Part shown: positions 1 to 12,501 of the stretch, in pieces
Numbering within the stretch: position 1 is the stretch's first letter
Layout of the letters: each line of letters opens with the position of its first letter
DNA from: Adineta vaga
Lineage: Eukaryota; Rotifera
Reading direction: 5' to 3'
DNA length: 64,000 bases
Assembly (NCBI GenBank): GCA_021613535.1
Contig: CP075493.1
Location: 7,998,001 to 8,062,000 of the forward strand
The notes under the pieces: model-generated
The model's input: the letters and a program-made list of their open reading frames with translations, nothing else
Told to the model about the DNA's origin: nothing
Database searches by the model: none
Position numbers and translations under genes: made by a program

Positions 1-29
1 TCAATTGAGAGTGTCATAAATTCACTTAC

Positions 30-205
30 TTCAATTCCTTTCTTTCGTTGTTTCTTAATAAACAAACGTAATGGTCGACATGATTGAATTCTAAGAACAA
101 TTATAACATAGAATCAATATTCGATATTGATCATCATTCTTACTCTTTCAAAACTTCCCCTGAAACAAACTTGTTCGACAATTCTGTCGATTTTTTCTTG
201 GTCAT
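30..205 (-). CDS. 5' end of an unrecognised gene, cut by window edge
   Basis: Two short exons read cleanly on the minus strand. Exon 1 (144-205) opens with ATG, begins MTKKKSTELSNKF and ends at a GTAAGA donor. Exon 2 (30-90) continues the frame with a basic stretch (KKQRKKGIE) and ends at a GTAAGT donor at position 29, so the gene continues out of the window. The intron between them (91-143) is 53 nt, typical for this locus, and phase 2 matches on both sides. About 41 residues are visible, basic and without a signal peptide. I do not recognise the family. The support is splice and phase consistency only, so it could be fortuitous. Confidence 0.5.
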
Positions 206-1642
206 TCGTCTAAAAAGAGAATCTGAAAGACAACATTAAAAAATAACAGAAATTGCTTATTTTATCATTGTGCCTTTTCACATATGTTAAGTTTTTCTTT
301 ATTCCTTGCATTATCTTTTATATATATATATATGTAATTATTAAAATAACGAAAGATATGTATAATTAAAATCTCATGAGCGATGAAAACCAAAAACAAA
401 AAGCATATATTAAATAGAAAACAAAGCTGCATTGACCGTCACCATTATCAAAAAAAACAGAAGAAAAAGAGAGAAAGATTTGTTCGAGAAAAGAACGTCG
501 CAAAGATTTACAATTAGCACATCCAAAGAAGAAATGAATTTTTTAAAGATTTTATCTGCGATAAAAAATAACAATGAAGTGATAACAGAAATATGTGTGG
601 ACGGCGAAGAAAAGGGATTTAAGATGGTGTTAAAGGTGTAAGACGAATGAGTTCCGCAGGTGATTGCTCATAATTATCAGGTATAATAGAATTCTTTGGA
701 GATAAATCGTTGATCGTATGTGTTTTTCGAATTTTAGGAAAGATTGGTTTGTTTATCTAAATAGAAAGAAATTAAACTAGTAAACAAAACTAAAAATGAT
801 ATTATGTGAGTTAGTGTATAGATAAAATACATAGTTAGTGATAACTAAACAAAAAGCATGCACAAACTACATCGTGTAAATAAAATAGAAGCAAAGCCTT
901 ACAACAGATCATTCTCGTAGTTGAATTGTTTCTAATTTTTTTTCAACTTTAACTCGATATTAAAATCGAGTTTGGATCACATTCTAGAGATGTTGACAAA
1001 AGCACACAAATATATTAAATATTAAATAAAAATAGAGTAAATTGATTTTTAGCAAATAAAAACAAGCAGTCAAAATGTTTGTCATGAGGAAAAAAGAACA
1101 AATGTAATATATCGGCAAATAAATAGATCAAATAACATATAACAACAAAAGTAGAGGACATGGTCATTAGGGTCGAATATATTTACATTGATCAAATCAA
1201 ATACTAATTGAACAAATATTCAAAATAGACATCAATAGTTGACTTGAGATTAATTGGTCAGTTTTATTTTCCTATATATGCATGAATATACTTAGTAATG
1301 ATTCAACAATTGTCACATTTCTTTTTGTTGAAATTAAAGTCAAAAAGATTAATTACGAACATCTGAAGGTCTAGAGAAGTTAAGTGTATGGAATGAGGAA
1401 AAATGAATAGTGTGCTTAAGATTATCAACACAGGAAGAAATTCGAATGGTTGATAAGTGACATGAAGAGATGAGAAGAAGGAAAAGCAGCAGTGAAATTT
1501 CATTCGATATCCTATTATTACACACACACACGCACACATGTATAAGTAGCAGCAAGAATACAACAGCAATCTCCACTCCAAACATGTATGTATTAACTCG
1601 TTCTTAAATCTCATCAATTGTTGTTCTCTCTTACTTCAACGA
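206..1642. other. intergenic, no gene seen
   Basis: AT-rich spacer between the partial gene at the window start and the 3' end of the flippase gene. It has short open frames only, with no coding signature, and a short CA-type repeat near 1519-1540. Nothing else was recognised. Confidence 0.6.
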
Positions 1643-4600
1643 TCAATTTCTCCTGTTTGTTGTCTTGCTCGTCGTACTGTCTGGTACATTATTGTTCGGG
1701 ATTGGGTGAACTCTATTTTTTAACTAGACAAGAGATATGTCGAATAATAAATCAATAAAGACCAAAAAAATAAAACATTACGAATACGAAAGTTTTTCAT
1801 TTAGAAAGAAAAATTGCGAAATGAAAAATGAGATTATTTTCTTCTGACTTACATTGTTATTTTGTGTTTGAGGTTGTTGTTGTGGTTGTTGACGAGTACG
1901 TGTAGCAGATTTTGATTGCATACGTCCAGATGTAATCAATGGGCCCCAACCTTGTTGTTGCGAAAAAGCATAACCAGATCGAATTGAACGTTTACTTTGA
2001 CGAAGTTTTTGTTGAATATGCGCAACAAATGCAGCTTTTTCTTCAGTACGAAATTTCTGATTCAATCGTGCACGATCGGTCTTATTTGGCATAAATCGCA
2101 TGCGAAAGAATCTGTAAAAAGAAAGAAAAATTAAAAACCAAAACTTACGAAATTGATGAACTTACTCTCGACAAAAGACAGGTAATAATAAAATCGTACA
2201 TGTTAAAAATAAGGTAAACCAAAAGTTGCCCGTTGATAACACAGATTGTGCCACCCCAACGTACCCATAATTTGTTTTGAAAATTGAATAAATAATTGTT
2301 GAATATAATACAAAATGAAACAGGAAATGTACAACAATTGTACCCCAAAGAACAAAATGATATAAACCAGTCCAATACCATGTTTCCAAAGCATTTTCTA
2401 AATTAACGACGATAATCATTATTGTTGCAACCATGAAACCGAATGATTGTAAATCAGCTTGAGTCATACCACCTGGTCGCGTACTGTTCGAAACGGATAA
2501 ATATGGCACAAAAAATATGATACATGATGTTAAAATTCCATGTATAACACTTTCAGCAAAGATTTTCTTATTGAAAAATTCATTATTTTGACCAGGTGTA
2601 TATCTTAAATTAACAATAAAGAATAATTATTCGTTCGTGTTTTCTTCATGAAGAAAATAATACTTACAGAGGAGGTTTACTCATTGAATGATCAGCACTC
2701 ACATCCTAGACAAAACAGAGAAGAAAATTAAAAAATGAAGAACAATTGAGATTGTGTGATGTACCTGATCGAAAACACCTAGTGCTAGAACGGGTAATGA
2801 AGAAAAGAAAACATTATATGTTGCCACGAAGAATGGATCATATAATGTCTAAAAAAGAATTGTATATAGACATTTTATCTTTGTTCAATTGTAAACATAC
2901 TTGAGCTGAAAATCCCGAAAAAAATCCAAACCAAAAATGACATAATGTGAATGCGAAATTCTTATAGAAAAAATAACGTAAAAATTTTGAAATTCGCAAA
3001 TATGACCACCGGCCATGAACAAGTAATAATCTTTCAAGATAACGAAATTGACCAAAACTATAATCACTTGCCAGAACAGCTTGTCGACCTTCTTGACCGC
3101 TGATACCCACACCGATGTGTGCTTCTAAAATGAATAGAATAAAAGATTGCATTTGCTTTTTTTTTTCATGACTTACTCTGTATCATCGAAACATCATTAG
3201 CACCATCACCAATAGCTAATGTAATCTTCTTTTCATTCTGCATAACTAACTCAACAACTTGAGCTTTTTGTAAGGGTGTAACACGACAACAAACGACAGC
3301 TTTACACATTGTACCCAGTTCTAATAATTTCATTTTTAATTTATCCGTTAAAGCAAATGCTAATGCTTGACCAGTGATTAATAAACCAAATCCTTCAAAT
3401 TGTTCTCGATCGTGTGCTCCGGATTCATGTGTTGTTGTTGTTGTTGCATGACCATTTGAACGTTGAGTTTTACCATTGGGTTCTTCATTTTTTCTATGTT
3501 GATCAAATTTCATTACGTCAATACCCCAATCTTTCCAATCGAGTCTTTTCTGTCGATCTTCAATTTTTACATCAAATAGTTGTTCAATTTTACCAATCAT
3601 TTCGTTTCGAATTTCTGCTAATTTTTTCTCAACACTGTTTTCACTATCTTCTTCGATAATATAAATTTCCATATCATTCGTTAATAAACGACATGATAAA
3701 CCAATATTATAAGCCGTTTCTAAAAGGGGACATATTTTATTCACGAAACGAAATCTTAAATTGTCTTCAACACTTACCAACTTTATCGCCAGTTAAAACC
3801 CATATTTTGATACCAGCACGTGCTAAACGTTCGATACATTGTGGTACACCATCTTGTAGTTTATCTTCAATAGCTGTAGCTCCAATTAACTTAAGATTTT
3901 TTTCAATTTCTTCATATGTTTCATTCACTTTCTCTTCACGTTTTTCCATACTTGTACTACAAATATCATTTTTCATGAATTTATACAATTTATCTCTTTC
4001 GAAAGTACATACTTTGCTTTATTCAATTTTTCGGCCCATTTGTTGTATTCACCTTCATTTAATTCTCTATATGCCAAACAAAGTGTACGTAAACCATCCG
4101 TAGCAAATTTCTATAGAATTAAAAAAAAGAAAATCAATCAATAGATAAATATCCGAATTAGTTTTCCTTACATTTAAATGTTCATCTGTTTCGCTCATCA
4201 TTTCTCTTTCCGAAGAATCTAAACGTTCTTTAATTTTCGAATCAGCACCTTTACAGAATAAAATTATTTTGCCATCTTTCTTCACAATAACCTAGAAAGA
4301 AAAGAAAACAATCTTTTCAATACAAATTATTTTCCGATACATACCGACATTCGTTTTCGATCATTATCGAAATCCAATATATTCAATAAATCATAGGTTG
4401 AATCTTTATCCTGTAGTTTAACTGAAATACTACTTTGTGTACGATTCTAATAAAAAAAAAACAATGGATTGATATTTTCTTATCTATCCGTATCCGTTAA
4501 CAACTTACAACAAAAACAAAGCCAAATGTTCGTGCAGCAGATACAAGAGCATTTTCATCCGGTGATTGTGCTTGATAATTAATCTTTCCATCTTTTTCTT

Positions 4601-7362
4601 CAGGCATGACAGTATGACAAAGTGCTAGTAAGGTGAAAAAAGTATGTACATCTTTATCGCCTTTTTTGATTGCATCGATCAATTTTTGATCGTACCATTC
4701 GAAATCATCATCTTTTTCATCGAAATGAATAGCTTTTAATTTCTAGAATAGATCTTACGAATTTGTACAGAAAAATTATCAAGAAAATATTACTTCAGGA
4801 TCCTGAATTTCATTACCAGCTTCATCTGTTACATATCCATAGAGTTGTCCACGAATAGAACATTTATTAAATGTCATAATGTTCTAAATAGACATGAACA
4901 GAATTCAAAATTCCATTATGGAAATCAGATTCTATTCTAAAATCGTGTGAAACACTGTTCAGATCGATATATAATAAACTGATGTCAATCTGTTACAACA
5001 GGACAACGATTAACTTTTGTACTCTGTTCGAAGAAATCTCGTGCCATTATAGAGTCTTTTAGTTTTAGTGAATATTCTTCATTAGATAAACTTTGATTAG
5101 AAAAACTGATTATCTTTCTTTTTTTTCTTCATTTCTATGATTATTAATTAAGGAAACGAAGAGATGAAATTGGAAAAAAAAACTTATTATATCTTCGTTC
5201 ATTCATGTAAGTGCTATTGATGATTAATTCAATATACTAAAGAGATTTGACGTCATAGAAATTTTACATTTTCAAGCTGTTGAATACCATAGATACTTAA
5301 AAAGTCAGTCCACCGAATGATATTTAGCGTAAGAAATAAGCACATAGGCAAAAACAAAATATTTTCAAAAACTTCGCTCTCAGCTAATTATATCTTTTTT
5401 ATCACATAATCGTGAAAATCACGATTAATCATGTGTGCGTGTGTGTACGTATCACACAAACCTATTTTCGATTTGTTAAATAGAACGACTATTTACGAAA
5501 GAGAAAAAGGGCAATATGCTCTAAACTTATTTAGTGTTATACTTCTTTTTTTTACCTAGTAAATACCGTAGGCGGCGTTTTTCTCTCACCTATACTATGT
5601 TATCAAAATAATTTTATCCTATCATCTTTTCGATCAGAATAATATTATTTTCTATAGAATTACCTGTGTTAAAGTACCAGTTTTATCTGAAAAAATGTAT
5701 TCAATTTGACCTAATTCTTCATTTAATGTCGTTGTTCGAGCTTGTGCAGGAACATTATTTGGTTCGTAATACATTTTACTATCCCAATCAATCCATTTTG
5801 ATTGTAATAAACGAATAAATTCCACACTGACATAAAGTGAAATCGGTACGACAGTGTTTAAAATGATGATATACGATAAAAAGACTAATAAACTTTTTTC
5901 AAGTGCACCAATACGTTGATCAGTTGAAATATAAGTTTCCCATGGTAAATACATACGAAAATCATAGCCAACAAACGATTCCCAAAATCCGCAACATATT
6001 GTCATTATAGCACACATGACTAAGAGAAAGAAGAAGATCTAAAATGATAAAGAACAAATATAGATTGTTAGAAGAAGAAAGAAAAAAGGAGTTGAATTTC
6101 TTACGCCAAGAATAATTCGATTCAATAAATGATCAATTTTCGTTCTTTTAAATGTTGCTTTGCCACTGTTTTTCATTAGTTTTGTATCTGCGCCAGCATA
6201 GCATACAACTGAAATCACACAAGACAAAAAAAACTCTGGTCATTTTTCTTTTGTCTTTTTTGACTTCTTACTTCCAAAAGCCCAGTGTGTATTTCTTAAT
6301 CTTGTTCCACGTAATAGTACATTATCATTTTTCAATGGTAATGTTTTTCCTTTCCAAGTTAAATTGCCTTCAAATCGTCCGAGATTATTATTTGGTGCTT
6401 CATATTCGATCTCAGCTAAAATGCAAAATCGTTCAGTAAGAAATTCTAAATTTTAACTGTATGTTACCATCAAATTGTGAGAGTTGATCAATATTGTCTT
6501 CGAGTCCACAAGTTTCTTCAAGTGCTTGTCGAACTTTCAAATTTGTTTCTCCATCTAATTCAGCTGTTTCAATAAAACAAAGACCATTCGGTTCACTTGT
6601 TGATACAAGAACAATATCAGCCTAAATCATTTCGATTTTCTCATTATTCATCATTTCATAAAACAATCTTACTGTCACAAATTCATTATTTTCTAACCGT
6701 ACTAAATCACCAACTTTGATATCTCTCCATTTTCTAGCTCCTAGCTCATTTCCCACCACTGTTTTTGTCTCACGATTGTTCACTTGATTATCACTTCGAT
6801 GCCGAGCCTAGATGAAAACAGACATAACAAATAAATAACAAGAAATTTTCTTTTCAGACATACAATATCATCACTAGCATCTTTTATTGCTGTTAATGCC
6901 AAAACGAAAACAAGTGGTAGAATAGTTGTAACAGGAGCTAACGAACTAATTTGTGGAATTAACTAGAAAGAAAAACCGACTCATTCATTAGAATTAGTAA
7001 TGCATTCGTCAGTTTAATTTACCTGTAAACATAGAAGAAATAAAAAGTAAGCATTTGCTAATCGTCGGAACTGTTCAAATAGATTTTTAGGTAAAAAGGT
7101 GATTAAATTATATTTGGACGTTGAAATTTGGTTGCCCTACACCAAGAAAAAAGTGTTTTATTTTTCAGTGCAAAAGAAAAAGTGTTATTCAATCTTACAG
7201 CATACTCTTTTGCAGCATTCGCATCTGGATCATTAGCTTTAATTTTTCGACTTGTTTCTGGAAACAACACAAAGAATATATCTTATTGTATTGAAATGTA
7301 AAAAGAATTTTAATTGACTCACCTTCAACTTTCTTCTTTTTAAAAAATGGTATTTTATTCAT
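1643..7362 (-). CDS. P4-ATPase phospholipid flippase, ATP8B-like
   Basis: A P4-ATPase catalytic subunit that moves phospholipids from the outer or lumenal leaflet to the cytosolic leaflet of membranes, normally with a CDC50 partner. About 22 exons give roughly 1,200 residues, the family's usual size. Landmarks in order: N-terminal [11 protein letters not shown] (7362), the actuator DGETN motif (about 6560), the P4-type PISLYVSVE segment, then the phosphorylation site DKTGTLTQ (about 5670). The N domain follows, then LTGDK (about 3790), GDGAND (about 3220) and six C-terminal membrane segments, with a basic, glutamine-rich tail. The last small exon (1643 to about 1725) is inferred from a phase-0 acceptor. 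LNEELGQ before DKTGT and VSVE after PISL favour ATP8B over ATP8A. One intron (about 4885-5663) is near 780 nt, far longer than the rest. Confidence 0.95.
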
Positions 7363-9923
7363 TGGTTAACAAGTTCAAACACTTGCAAGTATCGTTCAAT
7401 TCTTACGCAATCAACAACATATCACAAATAGCTGAACAACGAAAATTGAATTATATATCCAAAAGAAACAAAAGACAATAATAGATCTAAAAAACACCGA
7501 GAATTTTCTTTTCTTCGATTACGTACAATGATTCAGTCTGATGAAAAGATTTCTTTTTTCGTTCTCTTACGAGTCACAATAGGAAAAGAACAAAAAGTAT
7601 CACATACTACTACATATCGGTCATATACGTTTATTCAGAGACTGATCAAATAGTCTATTGGGACACGTAATACAACGAAACCATAGAAAAAGAAGACTGA
7701 TATTTATATATATATGACCCTACCGGAATAAGTTGCATTCATGAATGTTGTTTGAAAAGCAACGATGAACATAGTGTAGTCATAGCGATGAAGAAAAAAA
7801 CAATTAAAACAAAAAAAGGCAAATCAGTGAAGTGTGATGGGCATATTCTACCCTTTTTCTCTCGATCTTTTTTGTTGTTAATATTTAAAAATACAAGAAG
7901 GAGAGACTTTTAATGGCATTTGATAAAATAAAAACTTTTTTTTTCTCACTTTTTCTCTCTTTGACAACAGCATAGCGTGTTTGTTGTTATGTAAAAACTT
8001 ACGCCATGAATTGACGATGAATAAAGACAGTCTATCATACTAACGAGACAGAGAGAAAGAGAAAAAAATGAGAAGAAATCTCGGTAACAAAAGTCATTTG
8101 CAAACAATGCGACGTAGGATAAAAATAAATTAAATTAAAAGATAAAAAGACTTGAATATCGAGTTAGGGTTTTATTCACTCACGAAATCATACTATTTAT
8201 TGGCAAGGACATTCTTCACAATTCGTCAAAGAGGTCTTCATTGTATTTTATCTCGCTGATGTCGTCTAACACATGCTGCTACTCTACAATTATTGATATA
8301 AAAAAAAAGACGTATAAGAAAAAAAATGAAGTAGGAGGAAGAGAAGAGAAAAGGGTAATATTAATAATGTGAACATACGTCGAGAAAAAAAAATAGAAAA
8401 AAAAAGAAAGATATGAATTTATGAGTAATAAAACAATTAAAATATATCAGCGTGGGTTTAAACAGATAATACACCTTTAACTAAATGGAAAAAAAAAATA
8501 ACAACAACATTTAATCATTGTTTTGTGGTCACTGGACGAATCGTTTCATATTTGATGTTTTTATTGTACTATCACGACATCTATTGATTGTATAGGACAC
8601 GTGCATTTTTTAGTATATTTGATACTATTCATTGAACATAAGAAAGTTAGTGAATAAAAATTAAAGGTTAGCCTGGAAAATGTCTACTGTTATCAATTTT
8701 CTATCGTGAATATGTTGTTTTTTATATGATGATGATATGTACATAAAAAATATAAATGAAAAGAGACTTGAAAACTATGGTTGAGAAACATTTCATTAAG
8801 TATAATTGTGTACTATTTTCTTATTTAAAGAAATATTTGATTTATCACAAGCAAAGGATATGTGACAACAACATGATTTGAAGATAGATCTCATAGAATT
8901 TGTTTATTATTATTTCAATCCAGAGGTGGGCAAGTACGGCGCTTCACGAGTACGAGTACCACCCCTCTGAGTACGCGTACTTCGAGTACTATGTTCATCT
9001 TATTTATAAAGTGATTGCATTAATACACCCCAATGAATCGTCTTCTATGGTTTATACAAAACTATAACTTAAATGAATCATAAATTTTATTTTTGGTAAT
9101 TTGCTTATTGTGCGAAATTACCTGTGTAGTTAAACATATTGATAAACAAAATAACAACGCTACAATCACTATTTTTACAAATATATACGGGCTTCCTAAC
9201 AAAGGCAATGATCAATAACCAACAGAAGTAGATGATATGGATTCAAAGTCTTTCCGTATCGATGCCCTCAAGAAATGAATATACTGTTGTTAAGAAATAG
9301 TTTTTATTCATCAATAAACGGTCATTTGATTTTCTCTCACATATCTGTCATATTCTTTATGATATACTGCTCGTTTGTCTTGTTGCATCGTCGTTTTGAT
9401 ATGAAAGAAATTTATTAATATAATATTCACAATGAATTAATAAAGTTTGTTTTTGGTAAAGAGAAAAACACATGGAAAGTAATCGGCCAATACATCAATC
9501 TTATTATTATATACTCAAGTCAAATGAAATACAGAACGATATTATATTTAACAACATAATGAAAATGTCGAGATCATTTTTTCTCGTCAATTTGTTTGAT
9601 ATCCTTGTACATGCATATTCTTGTCAGAGGTCATGTAGACAAAGAATAGAAACAGATGCGTTCAACCGTGGAAACCATCTTCACTATTCAATTCAACTTT
9701 CATTAGTAAGTTCGTTTTCGTAGAGCGTCATCTATCTATCATTTCTTTTTTTTTACATGTGTTAACCAATAAGAGAAACCAATGACGTTATAATTGCATT
9801 GTGTATTGTCAATGCATGAATGAATGAGACAGTCAGGAAAAGTTGTTTTCTATTGCCACGTCAATTCATTTATTTTTGTTATAGATTTTCAACGAAAGTA
9901 CCAGTTCACATAATTATTCAATC
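7363..9923. other. intergenic and 5' UTR region, mostly featureless
   Basis: A 2.5-kb divergent spacer between the flippase (minus) and TEX261 (plus), so it should hold both promoters. It is AT-rich with poly-A and poly-T tracts. Two items stand out: a GC-richer patch at 8921-8993 resembling a hAT transposon end, and an open frame starting at 9472 that may be a 5' exon of the downstream gene (see findings). No other gene was seen. Confidence 0.6.
8921..8993. mobile_element. possible solo hAT-like terminal sequence
   Basis: The patch begins CAGAGGTGGGCAAGTAC, which resembles the CAGAGGTGGGCAA-type ends of many animal hAT transposons. It continues with repeated GAGTAC units and an imperfect inverted copy (CCACCCCTCTG, 8960-8970). 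It is clearly richer in G+C than its surroundings. No matching opposite end or transposase was seen nearby, so at most it is a fragment or a very short non-autonomous element. Confidence 0.3.
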
Positions 9924-10550
9924 ATGTGGTTTATGTATGCATTATCTTGGATAGCATTTATTCTTATTGCTATCTGTTTAACCATTGCTGTTGCTGCTGG
10001 TATGTATTATGTTGCTGAACTTATTGAAGAATACACATCGATTGCTAAACGTATTATACGTATTATGCTTATTACGGTGACGACTCTTAATATTCTTTTG
10101 ATGTTATTCGAAACACAATTTACATGGACACTTTGTGCTATCGGACTTCTATCCAATGTAATCTACTTTTTTATTCTAGCCGATTTTCCTGTTATTGGTT
10201 TTCTTTCACCAACATTTATTTTTTCCATGGTACTCTTAATCATTCATCATTATTTTGCATTTTCATTTTTCAATTATCATTATTATCCATTTCCGGAAAT
10301 TCTTGCTTATTTTACAATCTTTGTTTGGATAGTTCCATTTTGTTTCGTACTATCTTTATCAGCTAATGATTATGTTTTACCACAATATTCAGAACCGCAA
10401 CGAGAACGTTATAATGAAGATTCAATGCTTAATAATGGTGGTGATCTTGTATCAAATTATTTCAAGAAACGTGCGAAAAAGATTGGACTCTTAGCATTTA
10501 TGCGTTCGGTACAAGATACAATCTTGCCGACACGAAATAAGAAATATTAA
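9924..10550 (+). CDS. TEX261: TEX261 / Svp26 family ER-Golgi membrane protein
   Basis: Single-exon 208-aa polytopic membrane protein (human about 196). The N-terminus MWFMYALSW, the AAGMYYVAELIEEYT segment, LAYFTIFVWIVPFCFVLSLS and the C-terminal VSNYFKKRAKKIG are diagnostic of the TEX261/Svp26 family. Its yeast member acts as a COPII cargo adaptor for some Golgi membrane proteins. About five hydrophobic segments are visible, with a basic cytosolic tail. The start at 9924 matches the conserved family start. An acceptor AG at 9883-9884 lies 39 nt upstream, so the mRNA is spliced in its 5' leader. An upstream open frame joins in frame through that splice (see findings). Confidence 0.95.
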   Translation: MWFMYALSWIAFILIAICLTIAVAAGMYYVAELIEEYTSIAKRIIRIMLITVTTLNILLMLFETQFTWTLCAIGLLSNVIYFFILADFPVIGFLSPTFIFSMVLLIIHHYFAFSFFNYHYYPFPEILAYFTIFVWIVPFCFVLSLSANDYVLPQYSEPQRERYNEDSMLNNGGDLVSNYFKKRAKKIGLLAFMRSVQDTILPTRNKKY

Positions 10551-10962
10551 ATATTTCTATCGAACACATTTCTTGTCGAATTAGAATAATCTGTGATGTG
10601 TTGTATATCTCTTTTTTTTGTTGTTGAAATATTCTTCTATACTGAAAGAGTTCAAATGTCTTACAACTTATTGTTAACTGAAGAAAAAAAAACGTTATTT
10701 GTTTTCTAGATAACTTATGTTTGTTCCTTGACCAAGATAATATCTTGAAAAATATAAATGTTTATTTGTTTGCTTTTTTTTTGAAATAAGTTGATGATTT
10801 CACATCTTTTTTTCTAAGAATGAATGAACAAAATTGTTTGGAATATATCGAGAGATGATCAGTTCATACGTTTGACAGAATCAAGAGAAAGAAACGAAGT
10901 AATCTACTATCAAAACAGAGAACAATCGACTTGAAAATTTCTTTTGTAGATATAATCAAAAA
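10551..10962. other. intergenic, nothing recognised
   Basis: A 412-nt spacer between TEX261 and TMX3. It ends in a pyrimidine-rich acceptor (TTCTTTTGTAG, about 10949) 13 nt before the TMX3 ATG, which fits a trans-splice or 5' UTR acceptor. Confidence 0.6.
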
Positions 10963-12501
10963 ATGCGGTTTTCTATTTGGTATGGACTAGTTTTCTTTGT
11001 GCATTGTTTAATTGATATTAATGCCAAATGGGTCGCTGATGTCGATTCATCGATTATTAATGAAATAAATCAAAATCCATCTGTTGGTTATTTAATCAAA
11101 TTTCATGCTCCATGGTATATTTTCTATCGGAATGTTTATAGAAGTAGATAAGAGAGAAATTTTCATTTAGGTGTGGTCATTGTAAACATTTTGAACCTGT
11201 TTATGAAGATATTGCCAAAGAAGTCAATGATTTATCATTATCAAATGATGATTTGAAAGATATTCGTATTGTTCGTATTGATGCAACTATTTACTCAGAT
11301 GTAGCGAATTATTATGATATTCGTGGTTTTCCAACGATAAAGTTTATTCGTGGCAGTCAAATCTATGCGTATGAAAATGAACGAACAAAATCTGCTCTTT
11401 TAAATTTTTTAAAACGAGTCAACGGTCCTGCATTACGTTGGATATCATCCAATGAACAATTCAATGAAATACGTCATGAACATGAAGTTTTCTTTTTACT
11501 TGTAACGACAGACACTGAAAAAAATGAGTCATTAATCAAAGAATATTCAGATGTTGTCAATCGATATCTAAGTCAAGCGTATTTCTATGCAACAAATGCA
11601 TCGATTATTCATCAAACATATTTTTCGAAATATCAATTCGATGATCAATCTCAAATATTTGCAATCAAAAAGGATGAATTCTATTCCTATAAACCTGATA
11701 TTTATAATAATAGTTTAGAAGAATTTGTTATCAAAGAAAAAATTGCTACTTTTCCACAAATCGCAGCTGGGAATATATACGATTTGATATTGACCAAACG
11801 AATTCTGATGATTTATGGTTTTAATGAACAACAAGAAAACTTTCGTCAATTGCAAAAAAGGTTCATTTATTTTCTTTTTCTTTTTATTAATATTTAGTTA
11901 ATTTTAGAAACGAAATCAAATCTCAAATTCAAGCCTATGTGATGAAATACTCATCTTCACTTCATGATACATTTCAATTTTCATGGACCAATGATCTTGA
12001 ATTACTTAGTAATATTGGTAAAGAATTGAATCTTTTTAATCACGAATCTTTATTTTTAATTTTAATCATTTTTTTCCAGCGGTATGGACAGTGGAAGAAC
12101 CAATTTTATTTCTTTATAATAGTAATCAACGTAAATATGGTATTTATTCACTTGTATCTATTATCGATGAAAATATTGATATGAATTCTATTCTAAATTA
12201 TATTACATCTAATTATTCACAAATTATTCAACATACAGGTAATACATGGTCAAAACGTTTATTTCGGCCATTCTGGGAATTATATCGAACAATCATTGCA
12301 ATGTTTATCGAAGCACCACTTGTTTCAATGCTTGTCATGGGCCTTCCAGCGTCAATGTTATCAATTATTTGTTATTGTATATGTTGTTTACCAAATGAAA
12401 CAATGATAAATGATAATATAGACATGTCTTATGAGAAAATGGCAGAAGACGATGATGATGATGATGGCGTTAATGAAGACGCCATAATCAAGAGATTCTA
12501 A
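10963..12501 (+). CDS. TMX3: TMX3-like transmembrane protein disulfide isomerase
   Basis: An ER thiol-disulfide oxidoreductase. Four exons (10963-11114, 11171-11860, 11908-12017, 12080-12501) sum exactly to 458 codons, giving 457 aa against human 454. A signal peptide precedes a thioredoxin domain. The first splice junction runs through the active site and restores APWCGHCKHFEP, so the CGHC redox pair is intact. RGFPTIKFIRG is the conserved cis-proline region. Inactive thioredoxin-like domains follow, then one membrane segment (about residues 395-420, AFIEAPLVSM to CYCICC, similar to human TMX3) and an acidic tail. The C-terminus IIKRF is not a canonical KKXX retrieval signal, unlike the lysine-rich end of human TMX3. 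Confidence 0.95.

Noticed and set aside
432-641. 70-codon open stretch on the plus strand
   Set aside because: Begins at TTG, Lys/Arg-rich low-complexity, no splice partners or family resemblance. Consistent with chance in AT-rich DNA.
1303-1617. Minus-strand open frame downstream of the flippase
   Set aside because: It lies beyond the flippase stop and crosses a CA repeat. No splice signal in phase links it and composition is non-coding.
8160-8180. GTTAGGGTTTT resembling telomeric repeat
   Set aside because: A single unit, not tandem. No telomere or interstitial array.
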